A DNA stretch of 64,000 nt from Paenibacillus lupini (GTDB taxonomy: Bacteria; Bacillota; Bacilli; Paenibacillales; Paenibacillaceae), in the NCBI RefSeq assembly GCF_011761355.1, contig NZ_JAASRW010000001.1, positions 558,001 to 622,000 on the forward strand, written 5' to 3'. Position numbers and translations under genes: made by a program. How positions within the stretch are numbered: the stretch's first letter is position 1; each line of letters opens with the position of its first letter. Below, piece after piece: positions 17,441-26,297 of the stretch. The notes beneath the pieces were generated by a model, which saw only the letters and a program-made list of their open reading frames with translations, had not been told where the DNA came from and made no database searches.

Positions 17441-19108
17441 ATGAGAGCAATCGAAGCTGGATTAAGATTTATGGTAAATCAAGGGGTCAAATATATTTTC
17501 GGAGTCCCGGCGGGCTCTATTAATGCATTGTATGATTGCTTGCATGAACTTCCAGAATTAACATCCATTGTAGCTAAGCATGAGTCAAGTTCAGGTTATA
17601 TGGCAGCAGCCTATACAAGAATTACAGGTATTCCTTCCGTTTGTGTTGGTTCCAGTGGTCCTGGAGCAACAAATCTGGTAACACCTGCTGCTAATGCATG
17701 GCGCGAGAAGCTTCCGGTTATTTTCCTTACAGGTGCTATCCCTACGACTAAATTCGGCAGAGGCGGCGGTCAGGAATTACATGCTGATCCAATCTTCGCT
17801 TCCATAACTAAACTAAGCAAGACCGTAACAAATCCAGAAGACTTGCCTCGCGTAATAGCTGAAGCGTACAATACGGCAATTAGTGGAATACCTGGCCCGG
17901 TACATATTACGATTCCGATTAATATGCAAATGACAGACATCGGAACTCCTGAAGTGTTATCGGTATCGGCGGTTCAACCCGTTTCACCGGCTCAGGAAGA
18001 CGTTGATGCAGCAGTAGCTGCAATAGCCCAAGCAGGCCGCCGTGGGGTATTATTGCTTGGTCATGGCGCCAAGGAGTTTAAAGATACGATGCTGCGGTTC
18101 GCAGAGCTTACTGGATGGCATGTGGCAACAACGCCACGGGGCAAAGGTGCATTCCCGGAAAATCATCCGCTTGCACTTGGTGTATATGGTCTGGCGAGTA
18201 ATGATTCTGCCGTTGAATATTTGCGTGGCGATCAGCATGACTTATTAATGATTGTTGGTTCAGCCCTAGGGGAATCCGCGACAAGCAGTTGGGATGAGCG
18301 TCTGGTTGATGGCAAACAGCTGATCCACATTGATCACGACAAGCGTGAGCTTGGCAAAAACTTCGAGACGGACTACCCGATACATGGCGATATTGAGCTC
18401 GTTGTCTGGCAGTTGATTGACCGATTGACTATGAGCATGAGTGAAGAGGGGCTCCAAGAGATTTCTTTGGCCTACAAGGAAGCTGCGGCAGCTTCTGTAG
18501 TGACTGAGCCGGCTTCAGAGGATTGGAATACTCGGACGGCAATCCGTCAACTTAATCTTATCGCTCCTGATAATGCCCGTTATTATGTAGATATCGGCGA
18601 ATTTATGACGTACTCGATTCAGAATCTCATTATTCGTGAAAATCAAGCCTTTGATATCAACATCAACTTTGGTGGGATGGGATCTGGTATCGGCGGTGCA
18701 TTAGGTGCGCAGCTTGCAGAGCCTGAACGTCCAACGATTTGTATTACAGGCGACGGCTGCTTCTTTATGCATGGACTCGAAGTATTAACAGCGAAAGAAT
18801 ATCATTTGCCGATTGTTTTTGTTGTTATTAATAATGCACGGCTTGGTATGGTATATCACGGGCATATGATGCAGTACAAACGCTGCTTGGACGATTTCTC
18901 ACAGCAGAGGACAAGCATTGCAGATGTCGCTAAAGCGCTTGGCATTCGGTATGCACAGGCCAATTCGCTGGAGGAGCTTCAGCCTGAACTGGCGAAGTCG
19001 TGGTTTGATCAATCGCAAGGGCCAATCGTTATTGAGGTTAATGTCGAGGGAAACGAAATTCCTCCGATGGGCGAGCGAGTTAAGTTTTTACAAGGTGCAA
19101 CGTATTAA
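17441..19108 (+). CDS. Acetolactate-synthase-like ThDP-dependent enzyme
   Basis: 555 residues with the three-domain build of the POX/ALS family: N-terminal PYR domain with catalytic Glu48 in AKHESSSGYMA, central FAD-domain-like part, and C-terminal PP domain with the ThDP/Mg motif starting GDGCFFMHG and ending VVINN. The second Gly-rich loop MGSGIGGALG is intact. True acetolactate synthases usually have HEQGA; HESSS is a deviation, so the substrate may differ. AAGGAG precedes the ATG and the gap to the histidine kinase is only 25 bp, with no terminator between, so it is likely in the signalling operon. Confidence 0.88.
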   Translation: MRAIEAGLRFMVNQGVKYIFGVPAGSINALYDCLHELPELTSIVAKHESSSGYMAAAYTRITGIPSVCVGSSGPGATNLVTPAANAWREKLPVIFLTGAIPTTKFGRGGGQELHADPIFASITKLSKTVTNPEDLPRVIAEAYNTAISGIPGPVHITIPINMQMTDIGTPEVLSVSAVQPVSPAQEDVDAAVAAIAQAGRRGVLLLGHGAKEFKDTMLRFAELTGWHVATTPRGKGAFPENHPLALGVYGLASNDSAVEYLRGDQHDLLMIVGSALGESATSSWDERLVDGKQLIHIDHDKRELGKNFETDYPIHGDIELVVWQLIDRLTMSMSEEGLQEISLAYKEAAAASVVTEPASEDWNTRTAIRQLNLIAPDNARYYVDIGEFMTYSIQNLIIRENQAFDININFGGMGSGIGGALGAQLAEPERPTICITGDGCFFMHGLEVLTAKEYHLPIVFVVINNARLGMVYHGHMMQYKRCLDDFSQQRTSIADVAKALGIRYAQANSLEELQPELAKSWFDQSQGPIVIEVNVEGNEIPPMGERVKFLQGATY

Positions 19109-19116
19109 ATAGGATG

Positions 19117-19149
19117 AAGCTGTTCCAAGAAATTGGAGCAGCTTTTTTT
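19117..19149 (+). terminator. Rho-independent terminator after the ThDP enzyme
   Basis: AAGCTGTTCCAA pairs with TTGGAGCAGCTT (one G-T pair) and is followed by seven T. Confidence 0.92.
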
Positions 19150-19238
19150 ATTTTCCAGTCCCTGCATTTAACTGCAAATCGCATAAAAAGGGAAATGACG
19201 TGAAACGTTAAGGGCAACGGAAGGGAGGCTTTTGGCAA

Positions 19239-20171
19239 ATGAGAAGGAAAGAGATATCATCTTTTTATTTCTATATGCTGCATGGCTTACTTATTGCCGT
19301 CGTCCTGATCCTTATCCTGACTTTCGCGGAACATCCGGCTGTTGCAGGACAACGGTTCACGAAACCTGCGTCCATTATCGCTCATCGCGGCGCATCTGGG
19401 TATGCACCTGAACACACGATTGCCGCATACCGCAGTGCAATTGACTCCGGGGCGGATTATATCGAGATAGATCTTCAACAGACGAAGGATGGCGAGATCA
19501 TCGCCATGCATGATGATAGCGTCAATCGTACGACAAATGCAAAAGGCAAAGTAGCCGCAATGACCCTTGCTGACATCCAGCAGCTTGATGCAGGCTCTTG
19601 GTTCAATAAGCATCATCCGATGTATGCCAGGGATGAGTTCACGAGACAGCAAGTTCCGTCATTACGAGATATATTTACTACTTTTGGCCACGACACACGT
19701 TATATTCTTGAGATCAAAGATACAGAATTTAACCCGGGAATTGAGGAAAGGCTGCTTCTATTAATTAAGCAATTCCGCCTTGAAGACCATGTCATTATCC
19801 AGTCGTTTAATTCCAAAAGCTTGAAGAAAATTCATCAATTAAACGATCATATCGTGCTGTACCAACTGATGTGGTATAACACTCCTGCTCGAATCAGCAG
19901 TGCTTCGCTGCACAAAATTAAGAAATATGCAAAAGGGATCAGTCCGAATTTTCCAAAGATTAATGCCGCCTATGTTAAAAAAGTTCAAAAATCCGGCCTG
20001 CGCATTTACCCGTACACGGTTAATTATCAACTGAACATGGATCGTGCTTTGAATTGGGGAGTAGATGGCATCTTTACTGATTACCCGGACCGATTCCGTG
20101 AAGTTCTGCAAAAGAACAGCAGCTTTGTTTATTTGCTTCGTCATACTCTTGCCCAGTGGTTGAACAACTAG
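19239..20171 (+). CDS. Glycerophosphodiester phosphodiesterase, membrane-anchored
   Basis: 310 residues. An N-terminal hydrophobic segment (about 8-32) is a signal anchor or uncleaved signal peptide. The GDPD catalytic pattern is present: HRGASGYAPEHT, EIDLQQTKDG with Glu and Asp metal ligands, and MHDDSVNRTT. Such enzymes split glycerophosphodiesters to glycerol-3-phosphate and alcohol, and extracellular forms recycle lipids or teichoic acid linkages. AAGGGAGG lies ten bases before the ATG. The stop overlaps by four bases with a convergent small gene. Confidence 0.92.
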   Translation: MRRKEISSFYFYMLHGLLIAVVLILILTFAEHPAVAGQRFTKPASIIAHRGASGYAPEHTIAAYRSAIDSGADYIEIDLQQTKDGEIIAMHDDSVNRTTNAKGKVAAMTLADIQQLDAGSWFNKHHPMYARDEFTRQQVPSLRDIFTTFGHDTRYILEIKDTEFNPGIEERLLLLIKQFRLEDHVIIQSFNSKSLKKIHQLNDHIVLYQLMWYNTPARISSASLHKIKKYAKGISPNFPKINAAYVKKVQKSGLRIYPYTVNYQLNMDRALNWGVDGIFTDYPDRFREVLQKNSSFVYLLRHTLAQWLNN

Positions 20172-20368
20172 CGGCGAGAACGAAATTTAAGCGAGCGCCG
20201 AATAAGCATTGGAAGAGCCATGCTGCCGGCGCTTGCGGTTATCATCGAATGGAAGGGAATGACGAGCGCGTAATAAGCAGCTGTACTGATAATGATGTCA
20301 ATCAGGATAAATTTTTTCACTTCTGCGATCGGTATAACGACTACAATAATATTCTGTTTATTCCCCAT
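20168..20368 (-). CDS. Small two-helix membrane protein (66 aa), function unknown
   Basis: 66 residues starting MGNKQNII; GGAGGAG stands seven bases before this ATG on the minus strand, whereas the frame could open further upstream at 20386 without one. Two hydrophobic segments (about 6-20 and 24-55) and a basic tail (RRSLKFRSRR) suggest an inner-membrane protein with the tail in the cytoplasm. It is convergent with the GDPD gene and shares the region 20369-20500 with a divergent DHA2 exporter. No family recognised. The coding status rests on the ribosome site and hydrophobic pattern. Confidence 0.55.
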   Translation of the reverse strand: MGNKQNIIVVVIPIAEVKKFILIDIIISTAAYYALVIPFHSMITASAGSMALPMLIRRSLKFRSRR

Positions 20369-20432
20369 CAAAGCTCCTCCAACCATAGTAATCTCTAATT
20401 CTCATCCTATTTCAGCCCCACTTTGTCCCATT

Positions 20433-20454
20433 CGTTTAAATTCCGTTTAAATTC
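20433..20454. repeat. Tandem 11-bp repeat, candidate operator
   Basis: CGTTTAAATTC occurs twice head-to-tail without mismatch between the divergent small membrane protein and the DHA2 exporter. One unit is about one helical turn, so a protein could bind both on the same face. Confidence 0.6.
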
Positions 20455-20500
20455 GGAGGGTATGATGATCCCAGTTAAACGAATTAGTGAGGTGCTGAAT

Positions 20501-22000
20501 GTGAAGCAAAATAGTAAAACGCTTGTCCTGATCGGTTTGCTGCTTGGCCTTATTTTTGCTGAGATGGATGAGACGGTCGTATCAACCGCTATGCCTACGA
20601 TCATTAGGGAGCTGCACGGCTTATCGTTATACGGCTGGGTTGCTGGTGTGTATATGCTCACTATGACAATTGCGATGCCAATCCTGGGAAGACTTGCGGA
20701 TGTATTTGGGCGAAAAAAAGTCTACATGAGCTGTATGGCTCTATTTTGTCTAGGTTCGATCATTTGCGGCTCGGCAGACTCGATGGCACAGCTTCTTATC
20801 GGCAGAGGTGTTCAAGGGATTGGAGCAGGTGGTTTAATGCCAATCGCTCTGGTTATTATAGGAGAGACGTTCCCGCTTGAGCAGCGTGCGAAGGTGCAAA
20901 GCCTTATTGGTCCTATGATGATACTCCCACAGCTGATCGGACCCACGATTGGTGGTTATTTTGTCGGTAATTTAAATTGGCACTGGTTATTCCTGATCAA
21001 TATTCCGGTAGCTGTTGTTGCTGTAGCTTTCCTGTTCAAAGGGCTGCATGAGTCTAGAGGGGAAGAGAAACACACGATTGACTGGGCTGGCGCTGGCACT
21101 CTTGTTGCTGCATTGCTATCGTTCCTGCTTGCCCCCGTATTGATCGACAATCAGGGACTGAGCTGGACTTCACCCATTATTATCGGTCTGTTAGTCTTGT
21201 CGGCCTTATTAATTACCTTATTCATTCGGATTGAATCCAAAGCGAAGGAGCCAATCATTCCGCTTCATCTGTTCCGTAACCGGAATGTTGTTGTCTTATC
21301 ACTTATCGTATTTACTCTTATGTTGGGGTTAATGGGCGGAATTTCGACCTTCCCGTTCTTTGCGCAAAATGTAATGGGCCTGACACCAACGGCGGCTGGT
21401 TATCTGATGTTCGCCTTTATGGCTGGAGCTATCCCATCGAGTATTCTTATCGGATTCTTAGTTACTCGAGTTGCTTATCGTAATCTGTTTATTATTTGTT
21501 TCATACTGCCGTTAGTAGGGATCTACCTGCTATCTCAGATCGCTGTAAGTACAACCGTTCTTTACATCATTATTGCTTTCTTTATAATGGGTCTTGGCAT
21601 GGGGGCGCTGTTCGGCAGTGATAACCTGATCGTGCAGGAGTCCGTAGCGAAGGAGCATAGCGGGGTAGCGCTTGGTACGGTGCAGCTGTTCCAGTCACTT
21701 GGAGCTACAGTTGGACTTAGTGTACTTGGCAGTGTCCTGGCGAAAAATATTAAGGATGGTGTAAATGGCTTATCAAGTGGTATTGATCCGCAAACGGTAA
21801 ATACCATTCAAACAGGCGGCATACCGGCTGGCTTGTCGTCAGATCTGGTGTTAAAGATCCAAACGGTATTTGCTAATGCCTTTGACCATATCTTTGTTAT
21901 TGCCTTGGGGTTTGCTGTTGTGTCATTTGTCCTCTGTTGGTTCTTGAAAAAGGAAGTGCTCACAAAGCGTGAGGAAGTAGAAGAAGAGGTAGCTGCCTAG
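20501..22000 (+). CDS. DHA2-family (14-TM) drug/proton antiporter
   Basis: 499 residues from the GTG at 20501. That start is chosen because GAGGTG lies seven bases upstream and because the mature N-terminus then aligns with the homologous exporter at 32327 (LLLGL..., then D-T/Q-T-V/I-V-S-T-A-M). Upstream ATGs at 20462/20465 sit almost on top of GGAGGG. Fourteen hydrophobic segments, motif A GRLADVFGRKKVY, motif C region IGPTIGGYF. EmrB/QacA-type export of toxic compounds powered by the proton gradient. Terminator downstream; no regulator gene adjacent, though a tandem repeat precedes it. Confidence 0.9.
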   Translation: MKQNSKTLVLIGLLLGLIFAEMDETVVSTAMPTIIRELHGLSLYGWVAGVYMLTMTIAMPILGRLADVFGRKKVYMSCMALFCLGSIICGSADSMAQLLIGRGVQGIGAGGLMPIALVIIGETFPLEQRAKVQSLIGPMMILPQLIGPTIGGYFVGNLNWHWLFLINIPVAVVAVAFLFKGLHESRGEEKHTIDWAGAGTLVAALLSFLLAPVLIDNQGLSWTSPIIIGLLVLSALLITLFIRIESKAKEPIIPLHLFRNRNVVVLSLIVFTLMLGLMGGISTFPFFAQNVMGLTPTAAGYLMFAFMAGAIPSSILIGFLVTRVAYRNLFIICFILPLVGIYLLSQIAVSTTVLYIIIAFFIMGLGMGALFGSDNLIVQESVAKEHSGVALGTVQLFQSLGATVGLSVLGSVLAKNIKDGVNGLSSGIDPQTVNTIQTGGIPAGLSSDLVLKIQTVFANAFDHIFVIALGFAVVSFVLCWFLKKEVLTKREEVEEEVAA

Positions 22001-22024
22001 AATGCTTTGAATAACACGATAAGA

Positions 22025-22062
22025 AACGGTCATCTTATTCTTGGATAAGATCGCCGTTTTTT
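22025..22062 (+). terminator. Rho-independent terminator
   Basis: AACGGTCATCTTAT pairs with ATAAGATCGCCGTT with one mismatch, followed by a T-run. Confidence 0.9.
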
Positions 22063-22134
22063 GTGCTTTTGTTACATAATGGAATTCAATCCAGGGCACA
22101 TTGTAAGTATTGAAAAGCTGGAGGAACTATCAAC

Positions 22135-23364
22135 ATGAGCGAGACTACTTTATTCCGTGAACCCAAAACCCGGAAGCTGCTATTAAGCGCCGGATTCAGC
22201 TGGCTGTTTGATGCCATGGATGTGGGGTTGGTCTCGTTTATTGCGGCAGCACTAAGCGTAGACTGGAACCTGAGCGCACAGCAGATCGGACTGCTCGCTG
22301 CAATTAATTCTACAGGGATGGCATTTGGCGCAGCTGTATCCGGATCACTCGCTGATCGATATGGACGAAAGGCAGTTTTACTTTGGACGTTGCTCCTATT
22401 TTCCGTGGCTAGCGGATTGTCCGCACTTGCACCCAATCTACTCGTACTAAGCATTCTGCGCTTTATTGCCGGGTTTGGATTAGGTGGAGAGCTTCCGGTT
22501 GCTTCGACGCTGGTATCGGAATCGGTGCCGGAGAAAGTGAGAGGAAGGGCCATTGTCCTTCTAGAAAGTTTCTGGGCGGGCGGCTGGATATTAGCAGCGC
22601 TAATCTCCTACTTCTTTATTCCGCACTATGGCTGGAGAATGGCACTTGTTATTGGTGCTGTACCAGCGATTTATGCCTTGTTCCTAAGAAGAGCGATCGA
22701 GGACTCGCCTCGTTATAAAGAGCAGGCAGGGAAGAAGAAGCTGACCTTCAGCGAACGTATGGCATCCATCTGGTCTGCCAAATATCAACGGGCGACGATT
22801 ACGCTCTGGATATTATGGTTTACGGTTGTGTTCTCCTATTACGGGATGTTTCTATGGTTACCTACCGTGATGGTTATGAAAGGATATACGCTGGTTAAAA
22901 GCTTTCAATACGTATTGATCATTACATTAGCACAGCTGCCGGGTTACTTTACTGCCGCCTATCTGATCGAGAAAGTAGGGCGGAAAGGGGTATTAGCTGT
23001 CTATTTGCTTATGACCGCCATCTGTGCGATTTGGTTTGGCAATGCGACTACAACGGGGATGCTACTTACTGCAGGTATTTTCCTGTCATTCTTTAACCTG
23101 GGAGCATGGGGTGCGATGTATGCTTATACGCCTGAGCTGTACCCAACAAGCGTTCGCTCTACTGGAGTTGGCTTTGCCGCTGCTTTCGGGCGTATTGGCG
23201 GCATAATTGGTCCGTATCTTGTTGGAATGTTAATTGATAAGGGCACAACTATTACCAGCGTGTTTGTGGTGTTCTTTATTGCGATTGTTATTGGCGCACT
23301 AACGGTCTTGTTCTTTGGAGTGGAGACCAAGGGAACGGATCCGGATCGCATCGTTAAGGAATGA
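22135..23364 (+). CDS. niaP: MFS transporter, NiaP/YceI-like (probable nicotinate uptake)
   Basis: 409 residues, twelve hydrophobic segments, sugar-porter branch of the MFS: SLADRYGRKAV (motif A), GLGGELPVASTLVSE near helix 4-5, and the C-half signature YTPELYPTSVRSTG. The opening (GFSWLFDAMDVGLVSF) and the FWAGGW and FSYYGMFLWLP segments resemble Bacillus subtilis YceI/NiaP as I recall it. NiaP imports nicotinic acid for NAD synthesis; benzoate-type acids are transported by relatives. GGAGG lies eight bases before the ATG. It is followed after 13 bp by the germinant receptor genes. Confidence 0.78.
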   Translation: MSETTLFREPKTRKLLLSAGFSWLFDAMDVGLVSFIAAALSVDWNLSAQQIGLLAAINSTGMAFGAAVSGSLADRYGRKAVLLWTLLLFSVASGLSALAPNLLVLSILRFIAGFGLGGELPVASTLVSESVPEKVRGRAIVLLESFWAGGWILAALISYFFIPHYGWRMALVIGAVPAIYALFLRRAIEDSPRYKEQAGKKKLTFSERMASIWSAKYQRATITLWILWFTVVFSYYGMFLWLPTVMVMKGYTLVKSFQYVLIITLAQLPGYFTAAYLIEKVGRKGVLAVYLLMTAICAIWFGNATTTGMLLTAGIFLSFFNLGAWGAMYAYTPELYPTSVRSTGVGFAAAFGRIGGIIGPYLVGMLIDKGTTITSVFVVFFIAIVIGALTVLFFGVETKGTDPDRIVKE

Positions 23365-23377
23365 AGGAGGGCTGTTA

Positions 23378-24823
23378 ATGGCATCGAGTGAATTTTCACC
23401 TCTCTTGCATGCAAATATAGAGAGAATGAAGCTAATTATGGGCTTTAGCTCGGATTTTATCGTTCGTGAATTGGTCATTTCGAACAATCGGAAGACTGCG
23501 ATTTTTTATTTAGATGGTATGGTTGACAAGAATGAACTTCAAAGTGGTGTTATAACCGCTTTGCTTGATCGAACACCGTTGGATTCAGTTAATCTCAATG
23601 TTCTGCGAGAGCATGTCTTGGATGCTGGTGAGGTGACCCCGATTCGCACGGTTGATGCTGCCTTGGAGCAGATCTTCTCAGGCAGCTTATTGATTATGCT
23701 GGACGGGGAGCCGGAAGGGCTAGTCGTTGCGATGCCAGGATGGGAAGATCGTTCCATTACAGAATCGAAGACTCAGTCCGTTGTGCGTGGGCCGCAAGAT
23801 TCCTTCACAGAGACGTTGCGTACCAATACGACATTAGTTCGACGCCGCGTGAAAGACAAGAGAATAAGGCTGATCACGCTTAAAGTCGGCAAAATGACGA
23901 AAACGGATGTGGCCGTCATGTATATGGATGGTTTGGCTAATGATAAGCTGGTTCGCCAGCTTATCAGACGTCTGCAAACCTCCAAGCAGGATCGTGTGCT
24001 CGAAGGCGAGTATCTGGAAGAGATTTTGCATGAAAAGAAGCAGTGGACAATCTTCCCTACGATCTACAACACAGACAGGCCGGATACGATAGCTGCCGGC
24101 ATCATGGAAGGGAAGGTTGCGCTGTTCATCGACGGTACACCGTTCGTTATAATGACTCCAGCAATATTCATTGATTTTATTCAATCGGCCGAGGATTATT
24201 ATCAACAGCCTCTGTACAGCACTTTGATTCGGTTGCTTCGATATGCAGCGCTTGCCATCTGTTTACTTGTGCCGTCCGCTTATATCGCACTCACCACATT
24301 CCATCAGGATATGCTGCCGACACAGCTGCTTCTCAGTCTTGCGGCTCAGCGGGAGGGCGTGCCTCTGCCGGCTTTTATTGAAGCATTGCTGATGGAAGGA
24401 ACGTTCGAAATCTTACGGGAAGCGGGCATTCGGATGCCGCGAACGATTGGGCAAGCTGTATCTATTGTTGGAACGATTGTAATTGGCCAGGCTGCTGTAG
24501 AAGCAAGCATTGTATCGGCCGCAATGGTGATTATTGTAGCGATTACGGCCATATCCAGTTTTGTCATTCCAGCTTATTCGATGTCAATCCCGATTCGGAT
24601 CATACGCTTTTTGTTTATGGCCTTATCAGCTTCATTTGGCATTTACGGGCTAATGATCGGCATCATTATACTTGTCGTACATCTTAGCCATCTGCAGTCT
24701 TTTGGCATTCCTTATTTAAGCCCAGCAGCACCATTTCAGGCGAACAATCAGAATGATGCCATCTTCCGGATGCCGTTTTGGAGGTCTACGCAAGGACAAA
24801 CGAAGCAGGATAACTCATCATGA
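23378..24823 (+). CDS. Spore germinant receptor subunit A (GerA/GerK family)
   Basis: 481 residues. The cytoplasmic N-domain (1-285) precedes about five membrane segments (about 290-440), with the family-typical PLPAFIEALLMEGTFEILREAG and PRTIGQAVSIVG motifs. It forms the inner-membrane germinant receptor with subunits B and C. AAGGAGGG lies before the ATG at 23378; the frame is open further into the preceding transporter gene but without a start signal. The receptor genes come in A-C-B order, as in gerK of B. subtilis. Expression in the forespore by SigG is expected from family knowledge; no clear SigG promoter was found in the 13-bp gap. Confidence 0.94.
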   Translation: MASSEFSPLLHANIERMKLIMGFSSDFIVRELVISNNRKTAIFYLDGMVDKNELQSGVITALLDRTPLDSVNLNVLREHVLDAGEVTPIRTVDAALEQIFSGSLLIMLDGEPEGLVVAMPGWEDRSITESKTQSVVRGPQDSFTETLRTNTTLVRRRVKDKRIRLITLKVGKMTKTDVAVMYMDGLANDKLVRQLIRRLQTSKQDRVLEGEYLEEILHEKKQWTIFPTIYNTDRPDTIAAGIMEGKVALFIDGTPFVIMTPAIFIDFIQSAEDYYQQPLYSTLIRLLRYAALAICLLVPSAYIALTTFHQDMLPTQLLLSLAAQREGVPLPAFIEALLMEGTFEILREAGIRMPRTIGQAVSIVGTIVIGQAAVEASIVSAAMVIIVAITAISSFVIPAYSMSIPIRIIRFLFMALSASFGIYGLMIGIIILVVHLSHLQSFGIPYLSPAAPFQANNQNDAIFRMPFWRSTQGQTKQDNSS

Positions 24824-26265
24824 ATGCTTTCAAACGGATTGGGGCTGTAATAACGGCCATTCTGATTATCATTATGTTCTTATCTGGCTGCTGGAATCGA
24901 CGGGAACTGAATGCCATCTCCGTTGTGCTTGCGATGGGCATAGATTGGGTAGACAACCAATATGAAATAACAGTCCAAGTATCTGATCCCTCACAGATGT
25001 CGATAAATCGATCTACCGGTCAGCGTTCGCCAGCTATTATTTTCTCGGAGCGTGCTCCAACGATTTTTGAAGCGATACGCAAAATTACTACGAAAGCTTC
25101 CAGAAGAATGTATCTGTCGCATATGCGAATCGTCATTATTGACGAGGTTGTGGCAGAGAGGGGAATCCGTAATCCATTGGACTTTTTGTTTCGGGATCAT
25201 GAGGTCCGCCCGGATTTTTACATGGCGATTGCGAAAGGCTGTTCAGCAAAGGATATTCTTGCTTTTGTTACGCCCATGGAAGTACTGCCTGCAATGGATC
25301 TGTATAAGTCACTTAAAGTATCGGAGCATGCTTGGGCACCTACTTCGGCCGTTAACGTTGTTGATATGATGCAAAAGTTGACAAAGGATGGCATTGATCC
25401 CGTGCTGACAGGCATCACTCTCATTGGCAATCGAAAAAAAGGAATGAAGATGGATAATGTCAAGCAGCCAGCTTCTTATGCAGAGTACAAATATACTGGG
25501 ATCGGCGTTCTGCTAGATGATCGGATAGTTGGATGGCTTAATGAATCGAAAAGCAAGGGCTACAGCTATATCACGAACAATGTACATAACACCGTAAGCC
25601 ATATATCTTGTCCAAATTCGAAGGAAAATTTTGTGATAGAAGTATACAAATCAAAGGCCAAGATAACTCCTTCTATTAAGAACGGGAACCCATTCATTAA
25701 GGTTGAATTGCGGAGTGAGGCAAACATTGGAGAGTATCACTGCCAAGCTGATTTAGCAGATGAACAAATATTTAACCAGTTGCAGGAGGCGGCAAGACAA
25801 GAGCAGAAGAAGACGCTTGAAGACAGCATTGCTTATGTTCAGCAGAAATTTGGAGCGGACATTTTTGGATTTGGGGAGTATTTCCATGAGAAATATCCAA
25901 GACAGTGGCAAGCGTGGAAAATGGTATGGCCGGAAGTGTTTAAGAATGAGCTGAAGGTTGAGGTTATCGTTAAGAGCGAGCTGCACAATCAATACCATTC
26001 ACAGGCAGCCAAAATGAAGAGAGGGGCAGCACGGGTGGTGAACATGATGATTTTGCTGCTATTCCTGATTGGAGCTTATTTGCAATATCGTGCCTTGCTG
26101 AAGCGACGGGCTATCCGTGACATTGTCATCAGCTCTTGTTTTCTGGTTGTGGGCGTCTCCCTTGTATTGCTGAAACAGTTCGAGGTGACATTGCCCAGCC
26201 CGATGACAGGTATTGAAACGATGTTCAAACCTTTTGAAACTTTCGTATCCAAGCTGCTAAGTTAG
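24820..26265 (+). CDS. Spore germinant receptor lipoprotein subunit C, with extra C-terminal membrane hairpin
   Basis: 481 residues. A lipoprotein signal ends in LSGC (Cys at about 23), followed by WNRRELN typical of Ger(x)C proteins. The GerC fold runs to about residue 395. It is then extended by two hydrophobic segments (about 406-425 and 432-452) and an amphipathic tail. Ordinary GerC proteins are about 370-400 residues and have only the lipid anchor, so this tail is unusual. Overlaps the A subunit by four bases (ATGA). Confidence 0.92.
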   Translation: MNAFKRIGAVITAILIIIMFLSGCWNRRELNAISVVLAMGIDWVDNQYEITVQVSDPSQMSINRSTGQRSPAIIFSERAPTIFEAIRKITTKASRRMYLSHMRIVIIDEVVAERGIRNPLDFLFRDHEVRPDFYMAIAKGCSAKDILAFVTPMEVLPAMDLYKSLKVSEHAWAPTSAVNVVDMMQKLTKDGIDPVLTGITLIGNRKKGMKMDNVKQPASYAEYKYTGIGVLLDDRIVGWLNESKSKGYSYITNNVHNTVSHISCPNSKENFVIEVYKSKAKITPSIKNGNPFIKVELRSEANIGEYHCQADLADEQIFNQLQEAARQEQKKTLEDSIAYVQQKFGADIFGFGEYFHEKYPRQWQAWKMVWPEVFKNELKVEVIVKSELHNQYHSQAAKMKRGAARVVNMMILLLFLIGAYLQYRALLKRRAIRDIVISSCFLVVGVSLVLLKQFEVTLPSPMTGIETMFKPFETFVSKLLS

Positions 26266-26297
26266 TCTAGATTCGTAGAAGGGAGATGTGGGATGAC

